A stretch of DNA of 64,000 bases from Roseofilum halophilum BLCC-M91 (GTDB lineage: Bacteria; Cyanobacteriota; Cyanobacteriia; Cyanobacteriales; Desertifilaceae), in contig NZ_JAQPOK010000100.1 in NCBI RefSeq assembly GCF_030068445.1, forward strand, positions 1 through 64,000. The letters run 5' to 3'. The position numbers were made by a program, and so were the translations under genes. Shown piece by piece: positions 1 to 9,591 of the stretch (position 1 is the stretch's first letter; each line of letters begins with the position of its first letter). The notes beneath the pieces were generated by a model. The model was not told the DNA's origin, searched no databases, and saw only the letters and a list, made by a program, of their open reading frames with translations.

Positions 1-630
1 CCAGAAAATTGCATCATTTTGCGAAGTGTAAGCTGGTCAACCTATCAGGCACTGATGGCAGATGTTGGCGAAGATCGGGCGTGGAGAATTGCTTATGATA
101 AAGGAGTCTTAGAACTGAGGATGCCATTACAACAGCATGAAATCCCTAATCGACTAATAGCACGTTTTATTGATACTATCGCCGATGAATTAGAAATTGA
201 GGTGATGGGTGTGGGTGCATTGCTCTTAGAACGAGAAGATTTAAGTCGTGCCATTGAGCCAGATAGTTGCTTTTATATTCAGAATGAAGCTTTAGTCAGA
301 GATAAAATCATTAAACTGCCCAACGATCCTCCTCCAGATTTGGCAATTGAGTCAGATTATACTCGCTCATCCTTGAAGAAATTTACGATTTATGCAGCAT
401 TGGGAGTGCCGGAACTGTGGAGATACACGAAGGAAATCCTGGAAGTTTATCAACTCATTGATGGAGAATATCAAAAGTTGGATAAAAGTCTGGCTTTCCC
501 GTTTTTACCTGTGGATGAAATACCCGGTTTTATCGAGCAGAGTAAAGTGGTTGGACAACGATCTGCGGTGCGGTTGTTTCGGGAGAGAATTCGAGAAATT
601 TTAGAGAGTGAGTCAAATACGAACCAGTAA
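1..630 (+). CDS. Uma2 family endonuclease-like protein (5' partial)
   Basis: The reading frame is open to the first base of the window, so the true start lies upstream; the TTG at 19 is probably internal. The protein is a Uma2 (DUF820) family member, a PD-(D/E)xK nuclease-like fold very abundant in cyanobacteria, with no established substrate. Seen directly: the family-typical stretches ending in ALGVPELW and the acidic run PPPDLAIESD, which sits where the family has its active-site Asp and Glu. It is closely similar in layout to the intact Uma2 gene at 18191-18817. The 3' end is followed by an inverted repeat (653-696). Function is inferred from family only. Confidence 0.8.
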   Translation, partial: PENCIILRSVSWSTYQALMADVGEDRAWRIAYDKGVLELRMPLQQHEIPNRLIARFIDTIADELEIEVMGVGALLLEREDLSRAIEPDSCFYIQNEALVRDKIIKLPNDPPPDLAIESDYTRSSLKKFTIYAALGVPELWRYTKEILEVYQLIDGEYQKLDKSLAFPFLPVDEIPGFIEQSKVVGQRSAVRLFRERIREILESESNTNQ

Positions 631-652
631 TAGCTTGGCAAGCTTAATGAGT

Positions 653-696
653 GTAGGTTGGGTTGCCTTTGGGTTTCATTACTCAACCTAACCTAC
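653..696. repeat. Inverted repeat after the Uma2 gene, terminator-like
   Basis: A 12-base arm (GTAGGTTGGGTT, 653-664) is repeated inverted at 685-696 with one mismatch, with a 20-base loop. GTAGGTTGGGTT arms are typical of short dispersed palindromic elements in cyanobacteria. It could stop transcription of the Uma2 gene but lacks a clean T-tract. Confidence 0.45.
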
Positions 697-993
697 ATTC
701 TTACTGGTACACTGGTGATTGAGGAATTGATGCATTGATAGCATTTGCTAGATGCTCATATATAGCTTTAAAGGAAAGTGAGATATGGTGGGTTCGTGCG
801 GGTTTCCGCTTCGCGGACATGAATACAAAAATAGTTGTCAGCCTACAAGATTTGGGTATAACCCGCCCCTACAGATCTCTGTAGCGTAAATAAATAGATT
901 TGATATAACTGTGGATCTTAACGAAAATCAAGTTTCTTCAGGTTGTAAGATTGCTACAATAAAAGTCTATGTTTTCCGTTCAACCGCAACGCC
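697..993. other. Intergenic region upstream of mnmG with a dispersed hairpin
   Basis: There is no supported gene here. It contains a 26-base segment (800-825) with a TCCGC/GCGGA hairpin that recurs nearly exactly, inverted, at 21740-21764. A degraded GTAGGGGCGGGTT-type repeat lies near 855-880. The mnmG promoter should be in the AT-rich part at 880-990, but no clear -35/-10 pair stands out. Confidence 0.4.
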
Positions 994-2898
994 ATGACTC
1001 TCGTAGACTTCCAAGATGAATTTGATATCGTTGTTGTCGGTGCAGGCCATTCCGGGTGCGAAGCAGCCCTTGCCTCGGCCCGCCTTGGATGTCGCACCCT
1101 TCTGCTGACGCTGAATTTGGATAAAATTGCCTGGCAACCCTGTAATCCTGCTGTGGGGGGCCCCGCCAAGTCCCAATTAACCCATGAGGTGGATGCTTTG
1201 GGGGGAGAAATTGGGAAAATGAGCGATCGCACCTATCTCCAAAAACGAGTCCTCAATGCCTCCCGTGGGCCCGCAGTTTGGGCCCTCCGCGCTCAAACCG
1301 ATAAGCGCGAATACGCTGCGGTCATGAAAAACATCGTCGAAACCCAAGAAAACCTGGTCTTGCGCGAAGCCATGGCTACCGACTTAGTATTGGGAAACAA
1401 CGACGAAATTATTGGTGTAGAAACCTACTTTGGGGTCGCCTTCGGATGTCGCGCCGTCATTCTCACCACCGGAACCTTCCTGGGCGGTAAAATCTGGGTC
1501 GGTAAAAAATCCATGGATGCTGGACGAGCCGGTGAATTTGCCGCCGTCGGTCTCACGGAAACCCTGAACCGCTTAGGGTTTGAAACCGGACGACTCAAAA
1601 CCGGAACCCCCGCGCGGGTCGATAAGCGCTCCGTAGACTATAGCAAAATGGAGCGGCAACCCGGAGAAAATGAAGCCGGTTGGTTTAGCTTTGACCCAGA
1701 GGTGTGGATTCCACGGGAACAGATGGACTGTTACATTACCCGCACCACTGCCGAAACCCATCAACTCATTCGCGATAATTTGCACCTTTCCCCCGTCTAT
1801 GGCGGATGGGTAGATGCCAAAGGGCCCCGCTATTGTCCCAGTATTGAGGATAAAATTGTCCGCTTTGCCGACAAGGACTCCCATCAAATTTTTATTGAAC
1901 CAGAAGGACGCACCATTCCGGAGTTGTATATCCAAGGCTTTTCTACGGGTTTACCGGAAACGTTGCAATTGAGGATGTTGCGCTCTTTACCCGGTTTAGA
2001 AAACTGTGTCATGTTGCGTCCAGCCTATGCGGTGGAATATGACTATTTACCCGCGACCCAATGTTATCCCACCCTGATGACAAAAAGAGTCGAAGGTTTG
2101 TTTTGTGCCGGACAAATTAATGGCACAACGGGTTATGAAGAAGCAGCCGCCCAAGGATTAGTGGCCGGAATTAATGCGGTGCGTTTGGTACGCGGCCAAG
2201 AGCCGATTGTTTTTGCCCGCGAACAGAGTTATGTCGGCACATTGATTGACGATCTCTGTACGAAAGAACTTCACGAACCCTATCGGATGCTCACCTCTCG
2301 TTCCGAATATCGGCTGCTGTTGCGCTCCGATAATGCGGATCAACGGTTAACACCTTTGGGTCGAGAAATTGGCTTGATTGATGACCGGCGCTGGAGCCTT
2401 TTTACCCAGAAGCAAGAGAAGATTACCGGGGAAAAAGAACGGCTCTATGAAACTCGCGTGAAAGAACACGATCCTGTCGGTAAGAAGATTGTAGCCGATA
2501 CCGGACAAAAAATAAAAGGGTCGATTACCCTGGCGGATTTGTTGCGCCGTCCCCGGTTCCATTATGAGGATTTGGAGCGCTATGGCTTGGGAGATCTTCA
2601 GTTAGCGGCTGAAGAAAAACAAGGAGCTGAGATTGAGATTAAATATTCGGGCTATATCCAACGGCAACAAAATCAAATTGACCAAATTAACCGTCATGCC
2701 AATCATAAGTTGCCGGAGAGTTTGGATTATTTCCAAATAGAAACTCTGTCGATGGAAGCCAGGGAAAAGTTAGACCAGGTGCGTCCGTTGACCGTGGGTC
2801 AAGCCTCTCGAATTGGTGGGGTTAATCCTGCGGATATGAATGCGCTGTTGATTTATTTGGAGGTACAAAACCGGAGGAAGTTAACGATTAATAATTAA
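994..2898 (+). CDS. mnmG: tRNA uridine-5-carboxymethylaminomethyl modification enzyme MnmG (GidA)
   Basis: MnmG acts with MnmE to install the carboxymethylaminomethyl group at the wobble uridine (U34) of certain tRNAs, using FAD, NADH and folate. The 634-residue length is normal. An FAD-binding GAGHSGCEA motif is at residues 16-24, the GidA signature [13 protein letters not shown] at about 50-62, and a second signature around [17 protein letters not shown] near 372-388. The ATG at 994 gives the usual short lead before the Rossmann motif. The gene is monocistronic here. Its frequent partner rsmG (gidB) is also in this window (39465-40205) but far away, as is usual in cyanobacteria. Confidence 0.97.
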   Translation: MTLVDFQDEFDIVVVGAGHSGCEAALASARLGCRTLLLTLNLDKIAWQPCNPAVGGPAKSQLTHEVDALGGEIGKMSDRTYLQKRVLNASRGPAVWALRAQTDKREYAAVMKNIVETQENLVLREAMATDLVLGNNDEIIGVETYFGVAFGCRAVILTTGTFLGGKIWVGKKSMDAGRAGEFAAVGLTETLNRLGFETGRLKTGTPARVDKRSVDYSKMERQPGENEAGWFSFDPEVWIPREQMDCYITRTTAETHQLIRDNLHLSPVYGGWVDAKGPRYCPSIEDKIVRFADKDSHQIFIEPEGRTIPELYIQGFSTGLPETLQLRMLRSLPGLENCVMLRPAYAVEYDYLPATQCYPTLMTKRVEGLFCAGQINGTTGYEEAAAQGLVAGINAVRLVRGQEPIVFAREQSYVGTLIDDLCTKELHEPYRMLTSRSEYRLLLRSDNADQRLTPLGREIGLIDDRRWSLFTQKQEKITGEKERLYETRVKEHDPVGKKIVADTGQKIKGSITLADLLRRPRFHYEDLERYGLGDLQLAAEEKQGAEIEIKYSGYIQRQQNQIDQINRHANHKLPESLDYFQIETLSMEAREKLDQVRPLTVGQASRIGGVNPADMNALLIYLEVQNRRKLTINN

Positions 2899-3223
2899 TT
2901 ACAGCGCTTTCCTTGCGTCGCGGATCTGTTTATGTCGGACTTTCGTCCGAAACGCGCGGCAGAAGGGTAATGGGCAGAAGGGTAATGGGCAGAAGGGTAA
3001 TGGGTAAACCATTTTTCACTCTCCCCATTCCCCTATTCCTTTTGGACGAAAAGAGCGATCGCATGGGGGGTGGTACACCCCTCATCTTTTACTGTTCCCA
3101 TAAGCTGACGTTATTTTGATAAAGTTTTGTAAAGAATATTAACGTCATTTTCAAAATTCTCTCTGATCGTCTACATTATACTAAAAATACTTCACAAATA
3201 CTCAAAGCATAACAAAAGCTAAT
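2899..3223. other. Intergenic region with short hairpin and 15-bp tandem repeat
   Basis: The region has a small hairpin (TCGGAC/GTCCGA, 2935-2950) shortly after mnmG, three 15-bp tandem copies (AGAAGGGTAATGGGC, 2961-3005) and a HIP1-like site at 3055-3062. The AT-rich part at 3118-3220 probably carries the promoter of the following kinase. No gene is supported. Confidence 0.5.
2961..3005. repeat. 15-bp tandem repeat, three copies
   Basis: The unit AGAAGGGTAATGGGC is present three times head to tail, the last copy ending in the variant TGGGTAAACC. An open frame across it is repeat-derived and not a gene. Confidence 0.85.
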
Positions 3224-5377
3224 ATGTACCTTTTGAAATCTGACAAACATAATAAAACGCAATTAAAATCACAAGTCACTTCCATGGATGCCAATCGAGA
3301 AAATGCCCTTTTCAATCAAGCGCCGACGGGGATGCTGGAATGGTCTCTAGAAGGAAAAATCCTGAGAATTAATCCTCGGTTTGCCCATCTGATTGGCTAT
3401 CACGTATCAGAATTGCAAGGTCATTCGTTGATGGAAATTATTCATCCGGATGATATTGAGAGCGATCGCCAGTTTCTCGATCAACTCTTAGAGGGAGAGT
3501 TGCAAACCTTCATGCAAGAAAAACGCTATCTGCATCAAGATGGCTCCATGACGTGGGTTAACTTAGCAGTTTCCCTGATCCATACCAATTCCTCTAGTCC
3601 TCCGACTTTGCTCGGAGTTGTCACCGATACCAGCGAGCGCCAAGCGGTATTACGCGATCGCCGCAAAGCGCAACGAGCGCTCAAAGAGAGCGAACGGCGC
3701 TTTCGAGCCATCTTTAACTCTGCTTTTGGCTTTATGACGATTCTCTCTCCAGAGGGAGAAATTTTAGAAGCCAACCACACCCTCTTAGAGTTTGCTGGAA
3801 TGCAACTTTCTGATGTGATCGATCGAGATTTATGGGATGCTCCCTGGTGGCCCCAAGATTGTGCCAATCAGGAACAGATCAAAGCTAAAATTAGGGAAGC
3901 AGCCAAGGGTAAAACTCTACGCTCAACGGTGGATTTTTTAGGGGTGAATCAGCAAAGCATCACCGTAGACTTTTCCATGAAACCGGTGATGGACTCTTGC
4001 GGGAAAGTGGTGATGCTGATTGCGGAAGGACGAGATATTAGCGATCGCCAAGCCTTGCAAAAAGAACTTGTTTGGCGCGATCAACTCTGGAATGCCTTCT
4101 TCAAAGCAGCTCCCATTGGCATGGCGATTCTGGACAAACAAATGCGATTTGTGCAAGTCAATGAAACCCTGGCCAGTACCAATGATACTGGAATTACCGA
4201 GCATCTGCGAAAAACCATTGGTGAAATTAACCCCTATCGAGCCACAACGCTCGAACCCCATCTGAAGCAAGTTTTAGCGACGGGTCAACCCCTGCTCAAC
4301 GTGGAAGTCTCCCATGAAATTCCCCGCTTATCGGGGAATGTGCGTCATTGGTTAGAAAACTACTTTCCCCTCACCACCGAGCAAGGTCAATCGAAAGGAG
4401 TGGGGATGATCTGCATTGATATGACCGCTCGCAAACAGGCCGAACATGCCCTACGCCATTCTGAATCGTTGTTAAAAGATAAAAATCAACAGTTACAGGA
4501 AACCTTATGTGACTTAAAACGCACCCAATCCCATTTAATTCAAGCGGAGAAAATGTCTTCTCTAGGTCAAATGGTGGCGGGATTAGCCCATGAAATTAAT
4601 AATCCGGTTAACTTTATCTATGGGAATCTGGCTCACGCAGAAACCTACATGAAAGATTTGGTCGAGATTCTGCAATTGTATCAATACCATTATCCCAAAC
4701 CCCATCCGGCGATCGCCGAAATCAAGGACATTAAGGATCTCGATTTTCTGCTTGAAGATTTGCCGGAACTCCTCCATTCCATGACTGTGGGTACGGAGCG
4801 GATTCGCGAAATTGTCAAATCTATGCGGACGTTTTCTCGCTTAGATGAATCCTCCGTGAAGTCGGTTGATATTCATGAAGGGATTGATAGCACCTTATTG
4901 ATTCTGCACAATCGCATGAAGGTCAAACCCGATTATTCCGGAATTGAGGTGATTAAAGAGTACGGAAAATTACCGAAAATTGAGTGTTATGCCGGACAAC
5001 TGAATCAGGTGGTGATGAATATCCTTAGTAATGCCATCGATGCTATTGATGAATCCCTTTGCTCAAAACAAGGCAACTTACAAGAACCTCGTGAAGGCAA
5101 AATTCGTATTACCACCCAATTACTCGATGCTGACTGGGTAGAAATTCGGATTCAAGATAATGGAATGGGGATTCCGGAACGGGTCAAACATCGCTTATTC
5201 GATCCCTTTTTCACCACTAAACCGGTGGGTAAAGGCACAGGTTTAGGCTTATCGATTAGTTACCAAATTGTGATCAAAAACCATCGGGGTAAAATGGATT
5301 GTCATTCGATTCCAGGAGAAGGGACGGAATTTATTATTCAAATTCCCTGCACCCAAAGGGTAACGAGAAAAAATTAA
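3224..5377 (+). CDS. PAS-domain sensor histidine kinase
   Basis: This is a soluble 717-residue sensor kinase with no membrane segment. Three PAS domains occupy about residues 27-145, 155-275 and 285-405, each followed by PAC-like sequence (for example VVTDTSERQ). A helical linker then leads to the phosphoacceptor helix with His456 in AHEINNPVNF, typical of cyanobacterial multi-PAS kinases. The ATPase domain has an N box (about 595-605, NQVVMNILSNAID) and the G box GTGLGLSIS near 671. No response regulator is adjacent, so its partner and signal are unknown. The gene ends convergent with a possible small gene (5374-5523), overlapping it by four bases. Confidence 0.9.
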   Translation: MYLLKSDKHNKTQLKSQVTSMDANRENALFNQAPTGMLEWSLEGKILRINPRFAHLIGYHVSELQGHSLMEIIHPDDIESDRQFLDQLLEGELQTFMQEKRYLHQDGSMTWVNLAVSLIHTNSSSPPTLLGVVTDTSERQAVLRDRRKAQRALKESERRFRAIFNSAFGFMTILSPEGEILEANHTLLEFAGMQLSDVIDRDLWDAPWWPQDCANQEQIKAKIREAAKGKTLRSTVDFLGVNQQSITVDFSMKPVMDSCGKVVMLIAEGRDISDRQALQKELVWRDQLWNAFFKAAPIGMAILDKQMRFVQVNETLASTNDTGITEHLRKTIGEINPYRATTLEPHLKQVLATGQPLLNVEVSHEIPRLSGNVRHWLENYFPLTTEQGQSKGVGMICIDMTARKQAEHALRHSESLLKDKNQQLQETLCDLKRTQSHLIQAEKMSSLGQMVAGLAHEINNPVNFIYGNLAHAETYMKDLVEILQLYQYHYPKPHPAIAEIKDIKDLDFLLEDLPELLHSMTVGTERIREIVKSMRTFSRLDESSVKSVDIHEGIDSTLLILHNRMKVKPDYSGIEVIKEYGKLPKIECYAGQLNQVVMNILSNAIDAIDESLCSKQGNLQEPREGKIRITTQLLDADWVEIRIQDNGMGIPERVKHRLFDPFFTTKPVGKGTGLGLSISYQIVIKNHRGKMDCHSIPGEGTEFIIQIPCTQRVTRKN

Positions 5378-5523
5378 TACAGCGCTTCATCGTCTTCCAC
5401 GTCTGGTTGGGTTGCAAATAGTTTGTGAATCTCGTGAACTAAGCCAATAATCCGATCGCATCTATTGAGTATCTCTTGTTTTTGTCTGCTGTTGCGTTTG
5501 GCAAATTCAGTGAAATACGACAT
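5374..5523 (-). CDS. Possible small protein, 49 residues
   Basis: This is a short reading frame on the minus strand, from the ATG at 5523 to the TAA at 5374-5376. The protein is charged and probably helical, starting MSYFTEFAKRNSRQKQEIL and ending in an acidic tail (DVEDDEALY). It fills the gap between the PAS kinase and the Uma2 gene and overlaps the kinase stop by four bases in convergent orientation. A purine-rich run (AAGAAGAAAA) precedes the start. No family was recognised. It could be a chance frame; the helical, low-complexity-free composition is the only support. Confidence 0.4.
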   Translation of the reverse strand: MSYFTEFAKRNSRQKQEILNRCDRIIGLVHEIHKLFATQPDVEDDEALY

Positions 5524-5650
5524 TTTTCTTCTTTTGCGTGAGTCATCAGTCTCTGCGAGAGCCTTACCCCCTTTCCATACTTTGGGTTAATAGCGATAAG
5601 GAATTCTGGAGTTCTTGGACTCAGTGGGTTGATTTGGCAATTATCATCGT

Positions 5651-6235
5651 TCAATTAGACTTATTCCATAAATTGGACACCGATAAGGTAAACCCCGGTA
5701 AGATGGTTTCACCGTCTAACGTATCCGGTTGAATGCGCTTTTCTACTTTCTGAGATGGGCGATAAATTTCCACCGTTTGCCCTTGGATATCGATCAACCA
5801 ACCTAGACTAGCACCGTTGTCTAGATATTCTTGCATTTTTGCTTGTAACTCTTTGAGAGAGTCAGTTTTAGAGCGCAATTCTAAGACAAAATCGGGACAC
5901 AGGGGCGGGAACGTCTCTTGTTGTTCGGGGGTGAGCGCTTCCCATCTTTCGCGCTGCACCCAAGAGACATCCGGCGATCGCGCTGCACCATTGGGTAAAC
6001 GAAAGGCCGTAGAAGAGTCAAAGACTTCCCCTAGTTGAGCTTCGTCATTCCAGACGATAAAGCGGGCAGTAAATCGGGCATTGCGTTTGCCAGTATTTCC
6101 TCCAGTGGGGGGCATAACAATCAATTCTCCGGTCGCGGTTTGTTCCAGACGCAGATCCCGATTGGCCTGTGCCAGTTGGGCAAACTGTTCTGGAGTCACT
6201 TGTAACTGTTCAGGAATAATCAGAGTGTGTGTCAT
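5651..6235 (-). CDS. Uma2 family endonuclease-like protein
   Basis: This 194-residue protein is a Uma2 (DUF820) family member of the subtype starting with a TPEQFAQLAQANRDLRLE-type segment and containing MPPTGG and AARSPDVSWV. The PD-(D/E)xK-like core is visible as SPDVSW, then CPDFVLELRSKTD, with the acidic and lysine residues at the expected spacing. Family members are thought to be nucleases, but their role in cyanobacteria is not established. The start ATG at 6235 is the first available and agrees with family length. No partner gene is evident. Confidence 0.85.
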   Translation of the reverse strand: MTHTLIIPEQLQVTPEQFAQLAQANRDLRLEQTATGELIVMPPTGGNTGKRNARFTARFIVWNDEAQLGEVFDSSTAFRLPNGAARSPDVSWVQRERWEALTPEQQETFPPLCPDFVLELRSKTDSLKELQAKMQEYLDNGASLGWLIDIQGQTVEIYRPSQKVEKRIQPDTLDGETILPGFTLSVSNLWNKSN

Positions 6236-6466
6236 CTTCCCGACCTACATTTTTAGGGTTATAGTATCAGAAACAGAGGAAAAAGTGTGCTTAGATTTCC
6301 ATAAAATCAAAAAGACATCAACCCGGACAATAACTTAAATGAACAGTCTATTGATATATACAAAATATAGACGAAGGATACATAAATTGAATTGGAAAAA
6401 TCTGATTGAATTCAAAAAAAGCTGGTACGCTTAAAAAGATAAGCAGTCGTAGTGGGCACGCCAGTT
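6236..6466. other. Divergent intergenic region between Uma2 gene and sphR-like gene
   Basis: This AT-rich region should hold both divergent promoters. No cyanobacterial Pho box (direct CTTAACCT-type repeats) is visible, so control of the downstream pair by its own regulator is not supported by this sequence. Confidence 0.4.
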
Positions 6467-7228
6467 ATGGTATTCACGTTATCGGTAGAACCAACCCAAA
6501 CGAATTCACAACGGAGTTTAGGACGGGTATTGGTGGTCGAAGATGAAGAACTGATTCGGGAAACAGTCGCTTTATCCTTACGGGATGAAGGATTTGAGGT
6601 GATCGCGGCTGAAGATGGTCGCATGATAGTAGACTTATTTCACCAACAAGATGACGGCAGCGATCGCTCCCTAGACTCGATTGATGCCATCATCCTCGAT
6701 CTGATGTTACCCTCAATTAACGGTCTCGATCTCTGCCGTTGGCTCCGTCAGAAAGGACAAACCGTACCGATCCTGATTCTCAGTGCCAAAGGCTCGGAAA
6801 CCGATCGCGTCGTCGGCTTAGAAGTGGGTGCAGATGACTACCTCACCAAACCCTTCGGCGTGCGCGAATTAGTGGCCAGAGTCCGCGCCCTCCTACGGCG
6901 TAATCGCTACCCCATCCCCCCATCTAACCCTTCAGTGCTGAGAATCAAAGACATTACCCTATTTCCCCAAGAATGCCGGGTGATCGTCCGCGACCAAGAA
7001 ATTAACCTCTCCCCCAAAGAATTCCGCCTCCTGGAACTGTTTATGAACCATCCTCGACGAGTGTGGTCGCGAGACCAACTGATCGAACGCATCTGGGAAG
7101 CCGACTTCATGGGAGATACCAAAACCGTAGACGTACATATTCGGTGGTTACGAGAAAAAATTGAACTCGATCCGAGTCATCCAGAATATTTACTCACCGT
7201 TCGTGGATTTGGATACCGCTTTAGCTAA
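6467..7228 (+). CDS. sphR: OmpR/PhoB-family response regulator, SphR-like
   Basis: This is a two-domain regulator. The receiver domain has the acidic pair near the start (VVEDEE), phospho-acceptor Asp78 in ILDLMLP and the conserved Lys in LTKPFG. A winged-helix DNA-binding domain (about residues 150-253) ends in the classic TVRGFGYRF. The ATG at 6467 is preferred over the GTG at 6452; both are in frame and give 253 or 258 residues. The next gene is a PAS-containing histidine kinase of the SphS type, and the sphR-sphS order matches the phosphate-sensing pair of Synechococcus. Assignment to phosphate control is therefore inferred from kinase similarity and gene order. Confidence 0.75.
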   Translation: MVFTLSVEPTQTNSQRSLGRVLVVEDEELIRETVALSLRDEGFEVIAAEDGRMIVDLFHQQDDGSDRSLDSIDAIILDLMLPSINGLDLCRWLRQKGQTVPILILSAKGSETDRVVGLEVGADDYLTKPFGVRELVARVRALLRRNRYPIPPSNPSVLRIKDITLFPQECRVIVRDQEINLSPKEFRLLELFMNHPRRVWSRDQLIERIWEADFMGDTKTVDVHIRWLREKIELDPSHPEYLLTVRGFGYRFS

Positions 7229-7313
7229 CCCGACTCCCGATTGAGAGTTCGCACCAAAACCGAGACCTTGAGGCGATAATCAAGGGGAGCAATGATTAAT
7301 TGAGAATGCTGCG

Positions 7314-8672
7314 ATGGTGCCACTATTCGGATTCTTGCTGGGATTAGCAATAGGTTTGATCCTATGGCTAGGATGTCAACTGCGCTTAGAACTACAAATT
7401 AAGCAAATCCTACCGGAACTGACTTCCTATTCAGGACTCATGGGCCGCTTCCCCGATCGCCTCCTGCGGGCGATCGCCCATCAACGACAACATCAGCACC
7501 ATCTACAACAACAAATAGACTACTGGCAATCCATCCTTGCTCGTGCCCCCCTAGGATACTTACAAGTCGATGACCAAAACCAACTGATCTGGTGTAACAC
7601 CGAAGCCTATAAAATCCTGGGCATCAATCCTCCCCAATCCGACAGTCCCCGTCTCCTGTTAGAAGTTGTCCGCTCCTACGAACTTGACGAACTGATCGAA
7701 CAAACCCGCACCACCCAAAAACCGGCCGAAAAACAATGGCACTTTCAACCCATCGCCCCCACCCTAGACCCGGAAAACACCAAGCGGCGATCGCTAAAAC
7801 CCAAAATCGCCCTCAAAGCCTATAGCCTTCCCCTCTCCCAAGGTCGCATCGGAGTCTTCCTAGAAAATCGTCAAGAACTGCTCACCTTAGCCAACCAGCG
7901 CGATCGGGCCTTTTCTGATGTCGCCCACGAACTCAAAACCCCCCTCACCTCCATTCGCCTCGTCGCCGAAACCCTGCAAACTCGCCTCGATCCCCCCCTC
8001 CGCAACTGGATCGATCGCCTCCTGTCCGAAGTCATTCGCCTCAGCGATATTGTTCAAGTTCTCCTCGATCTGAGCCAACTCGAACGGGAATCGGCCTACA
8101 GCCTCAAGTGGAAATCCATCAACCTACCCGACCTGATCCGCTCCTCCTGGTTATCCCTCGAACCCCTAGCCCGACAGAAAGAACTCCAACTCCAATACTC
8201 CGGGCCAGAACAGCTCTTTATCCACGCCGACGAACATCGGTTATGCAGAGTCCTCATTAACCTACTCGACAACAGTATTAAATATAGTCCCCTTCGCGAC
8301 CCCATATGGGTTAAACTGAGCCTAGAAGAATCAACAAGTGTAACCCCCCAATTTTCTCAAAACTTCGTGCATCTTGAAGTGATTGATGGTGGCATAGGCT
8401 TCCCAGAAACCGACTTACCCTACGTCTTCGAGCGATTCTATCGGGGAGAACCTTCCCGTGCCAGAGTCCTCTCTAACCCCAAAACTACTCCCATCCCATC
8501 TAAAAATGCCTCCGATCCCCAACCAACTCTCTTAACTCACAGTAGTGGATTAGGATTAGCCATTGTGCGGCAAATTGTCGAAGCTCATCAAGGATGGGTA
8601 AGCGCCAGCAACCATCCAGAAACCGGTGGAGCCTGGATTGAAGTTTATCTACCTCAGCATCCATACCATTAG
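7314..8672 (+). CDS. sphS: Sensor histidine kinase, SphS-like
   Basis: This 452-residue kinase follows its likely partner regulator by 85 bases. It starts with one hydrophobic segment (residues 1-20), then a PAS domain at about 60-160. The phosphoacceptor is His205 in FSDVAHELKTPLTS, followed by the N box (LINLLDNSIKYS), DGGIGF and GLGLAIV. The single N-terminal hydrophobic region with a PAS domain and this H box is typical of cyanobacterial SphS, the PhoR-like phosphate-starvation sensor. The stop is followed after eight bases by a hydrolase gene, so the three or four genes to 10521 may be co-transcribed. Confidence 0.75.
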   Translation: MVPLFGFLLGLAIGLILWLGCQLRLELQIKQILPELTSYSGLMGRFPDRLLRAIAHQRQHQHHLQQQIDYWQSILARAPLGYLQVDDQNQLIWCNTEAYKILGINPPQSDSPRLLLEVVRSYELDELIEQTRTTQKPAEKQWHFQPIAPTLDPENTKRRSLKPKIALKAYSLPLSQGRIGVFLENRQELLTLANQRDRAFSDVAHELKTPLTSIRLVAETLQTRLDPPLRNWIDRLLSEVIRLSDIVQVLLDLSQLERESAYSLKWKSINLPDLIRSSWLSLEPLARQKELQLQYSGPEQLFIHADEHRLCRVLINLLDNSIKYSPLRDPIWVKLSLEESTSVTPQFSQNFVHLEVIDGGIGFPETDLPYVFERFYRGEPSRARVLSNPKTTPIPSKNASDPQPTLLTHSSGLGLAIVRQIVEAHQGWVSASNHPETGGAWIEVYLPQHPYH

Positions 8673-8680
8673 AGGAAAAT

Positions 8681-9577
8681 ATGGAGGATCAATCAATTGG
8701 GGCACAACGGACTTGGATATGGCGAGGATGGCGTATCCGCTATACCTATATTCGCAGTTTATCGCGCTTAGAGGCGATTCCGATTGTGTTATTGCATGGG
8801 TTTGGCTCTAGTTTTGCCCAATGGCGCTATAACTTGAAACCCTTGAGCGAGTCACATTCGGTTTATGCGTTGGACTTGCTGGGGTTTGGAATGTCGCAAA
8901 AGGCTCCAGAGCGCTATGGTTCGCCGTTATGGATGGCTCAGGTGTATGAATTTTGGCGCACTTGGATTCAGCGCCCGGTGATTTTGGCGGGACATTCTTT
9001 GGGGGGTTCGGTGGCGCTGGCGATCGCCGATACTTATCCAGAGATGGTACAAGGCTTAGTATTGTTCACCGTTCCCCCTTCCCGTGAAGAGCTGTTTCAA
9101 TCTCAAGTACAAGCTAACCTCGCTTCCCTGGAAGGGTTACTCACTCCCCGGTTTTTGCTGGTTCCCCTGTTTCGTCTCCTGTTTTATCCCCCTTTATTGA
9201 TTCCCTTTGTGCGTCAAGGGTTGCGCTCGGTTTATGTGAATAAAGATCTCGTCGATGAGCAGCTCGTGGAAAGTTTTACGACACCGCCTCAAGATCCGGG
9301 AGCGGTAGATGTTCTCTCTCGCCTCTTCCTGTCGAAAAATAATCGGGAGTATACCCCCCATGTGGGGCGCGTGTTTCCCCGGCTAAAAATGCCCGTTTTG
9401 CTGGTTTGGGGCAAGCAAGACCCCATTTTTTCAATTCGCCAAGCTCGTGAGCTTGTAGCCCAAAATTCCCAGGCTCAGTTGGTGGAGATTGAAGCAGCAG
9501 GGCATTGTGTTTATGATGAACAACCGCAACAGGTGAATCGAGCGCTGTTACAGTGGATTGAGGAAATTACAGAGTAG
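8681..9577 (+). CDS. Alpha/beta fold hydrolase
   Basis: This 298-residue hydrolase has the oxyanion-hole motif LLHGFGSS (about 37-44), nucleophile Ser106 in GHSLGGS, an acid probably in the WGKQDP motif near 247, and catalytic His275 in AAGHCVYDEQP. The cyanobacterial members of this group resemble epoxide hydrolases and esterases; the substrate cannot be told. There is no signal peptide. It lies eight bases after the sphS-like stop and 14 bases before the next start, which suggests one operon with the two-component genes and the phosphodiesterase. Confidence 0.85.
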   Translation: MEDQSIGAQRTWIWRGWRIRYTYIRSLSRLEAIPIVLLHGFGSSFAQWRYNLKPLSESHSVYALDLLGFGMSQKAPERYGSPLWMAQVYEFWRTWIQRPVILAGHSLGGSVALAIADTYPEMVQGLVLFTVPPSREELFQSQVQANLASLEGLLTPRFLLVPLFRLLFYPPLLIPFVRQGLRSVYVNKDLVDEQLVESFTTPPQDPGAVDVLSRLFLSKNNREYTPHVGRVFPRLKMPVLLVWGKQDPIFSIRQARELVAQNSQAQLVEIEAAGHCVYDEQPQQVNRALLQWIEEITE

Positions 9578-9591
9578 AGGGGTTTTTGGGG

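Noticed and set aside
2913..3119. A 68-codon open frame after mnmG
   Set aside because: It runs through the 15-bp tandem repeat and has low-complexity sequence; no family or ribosome site.
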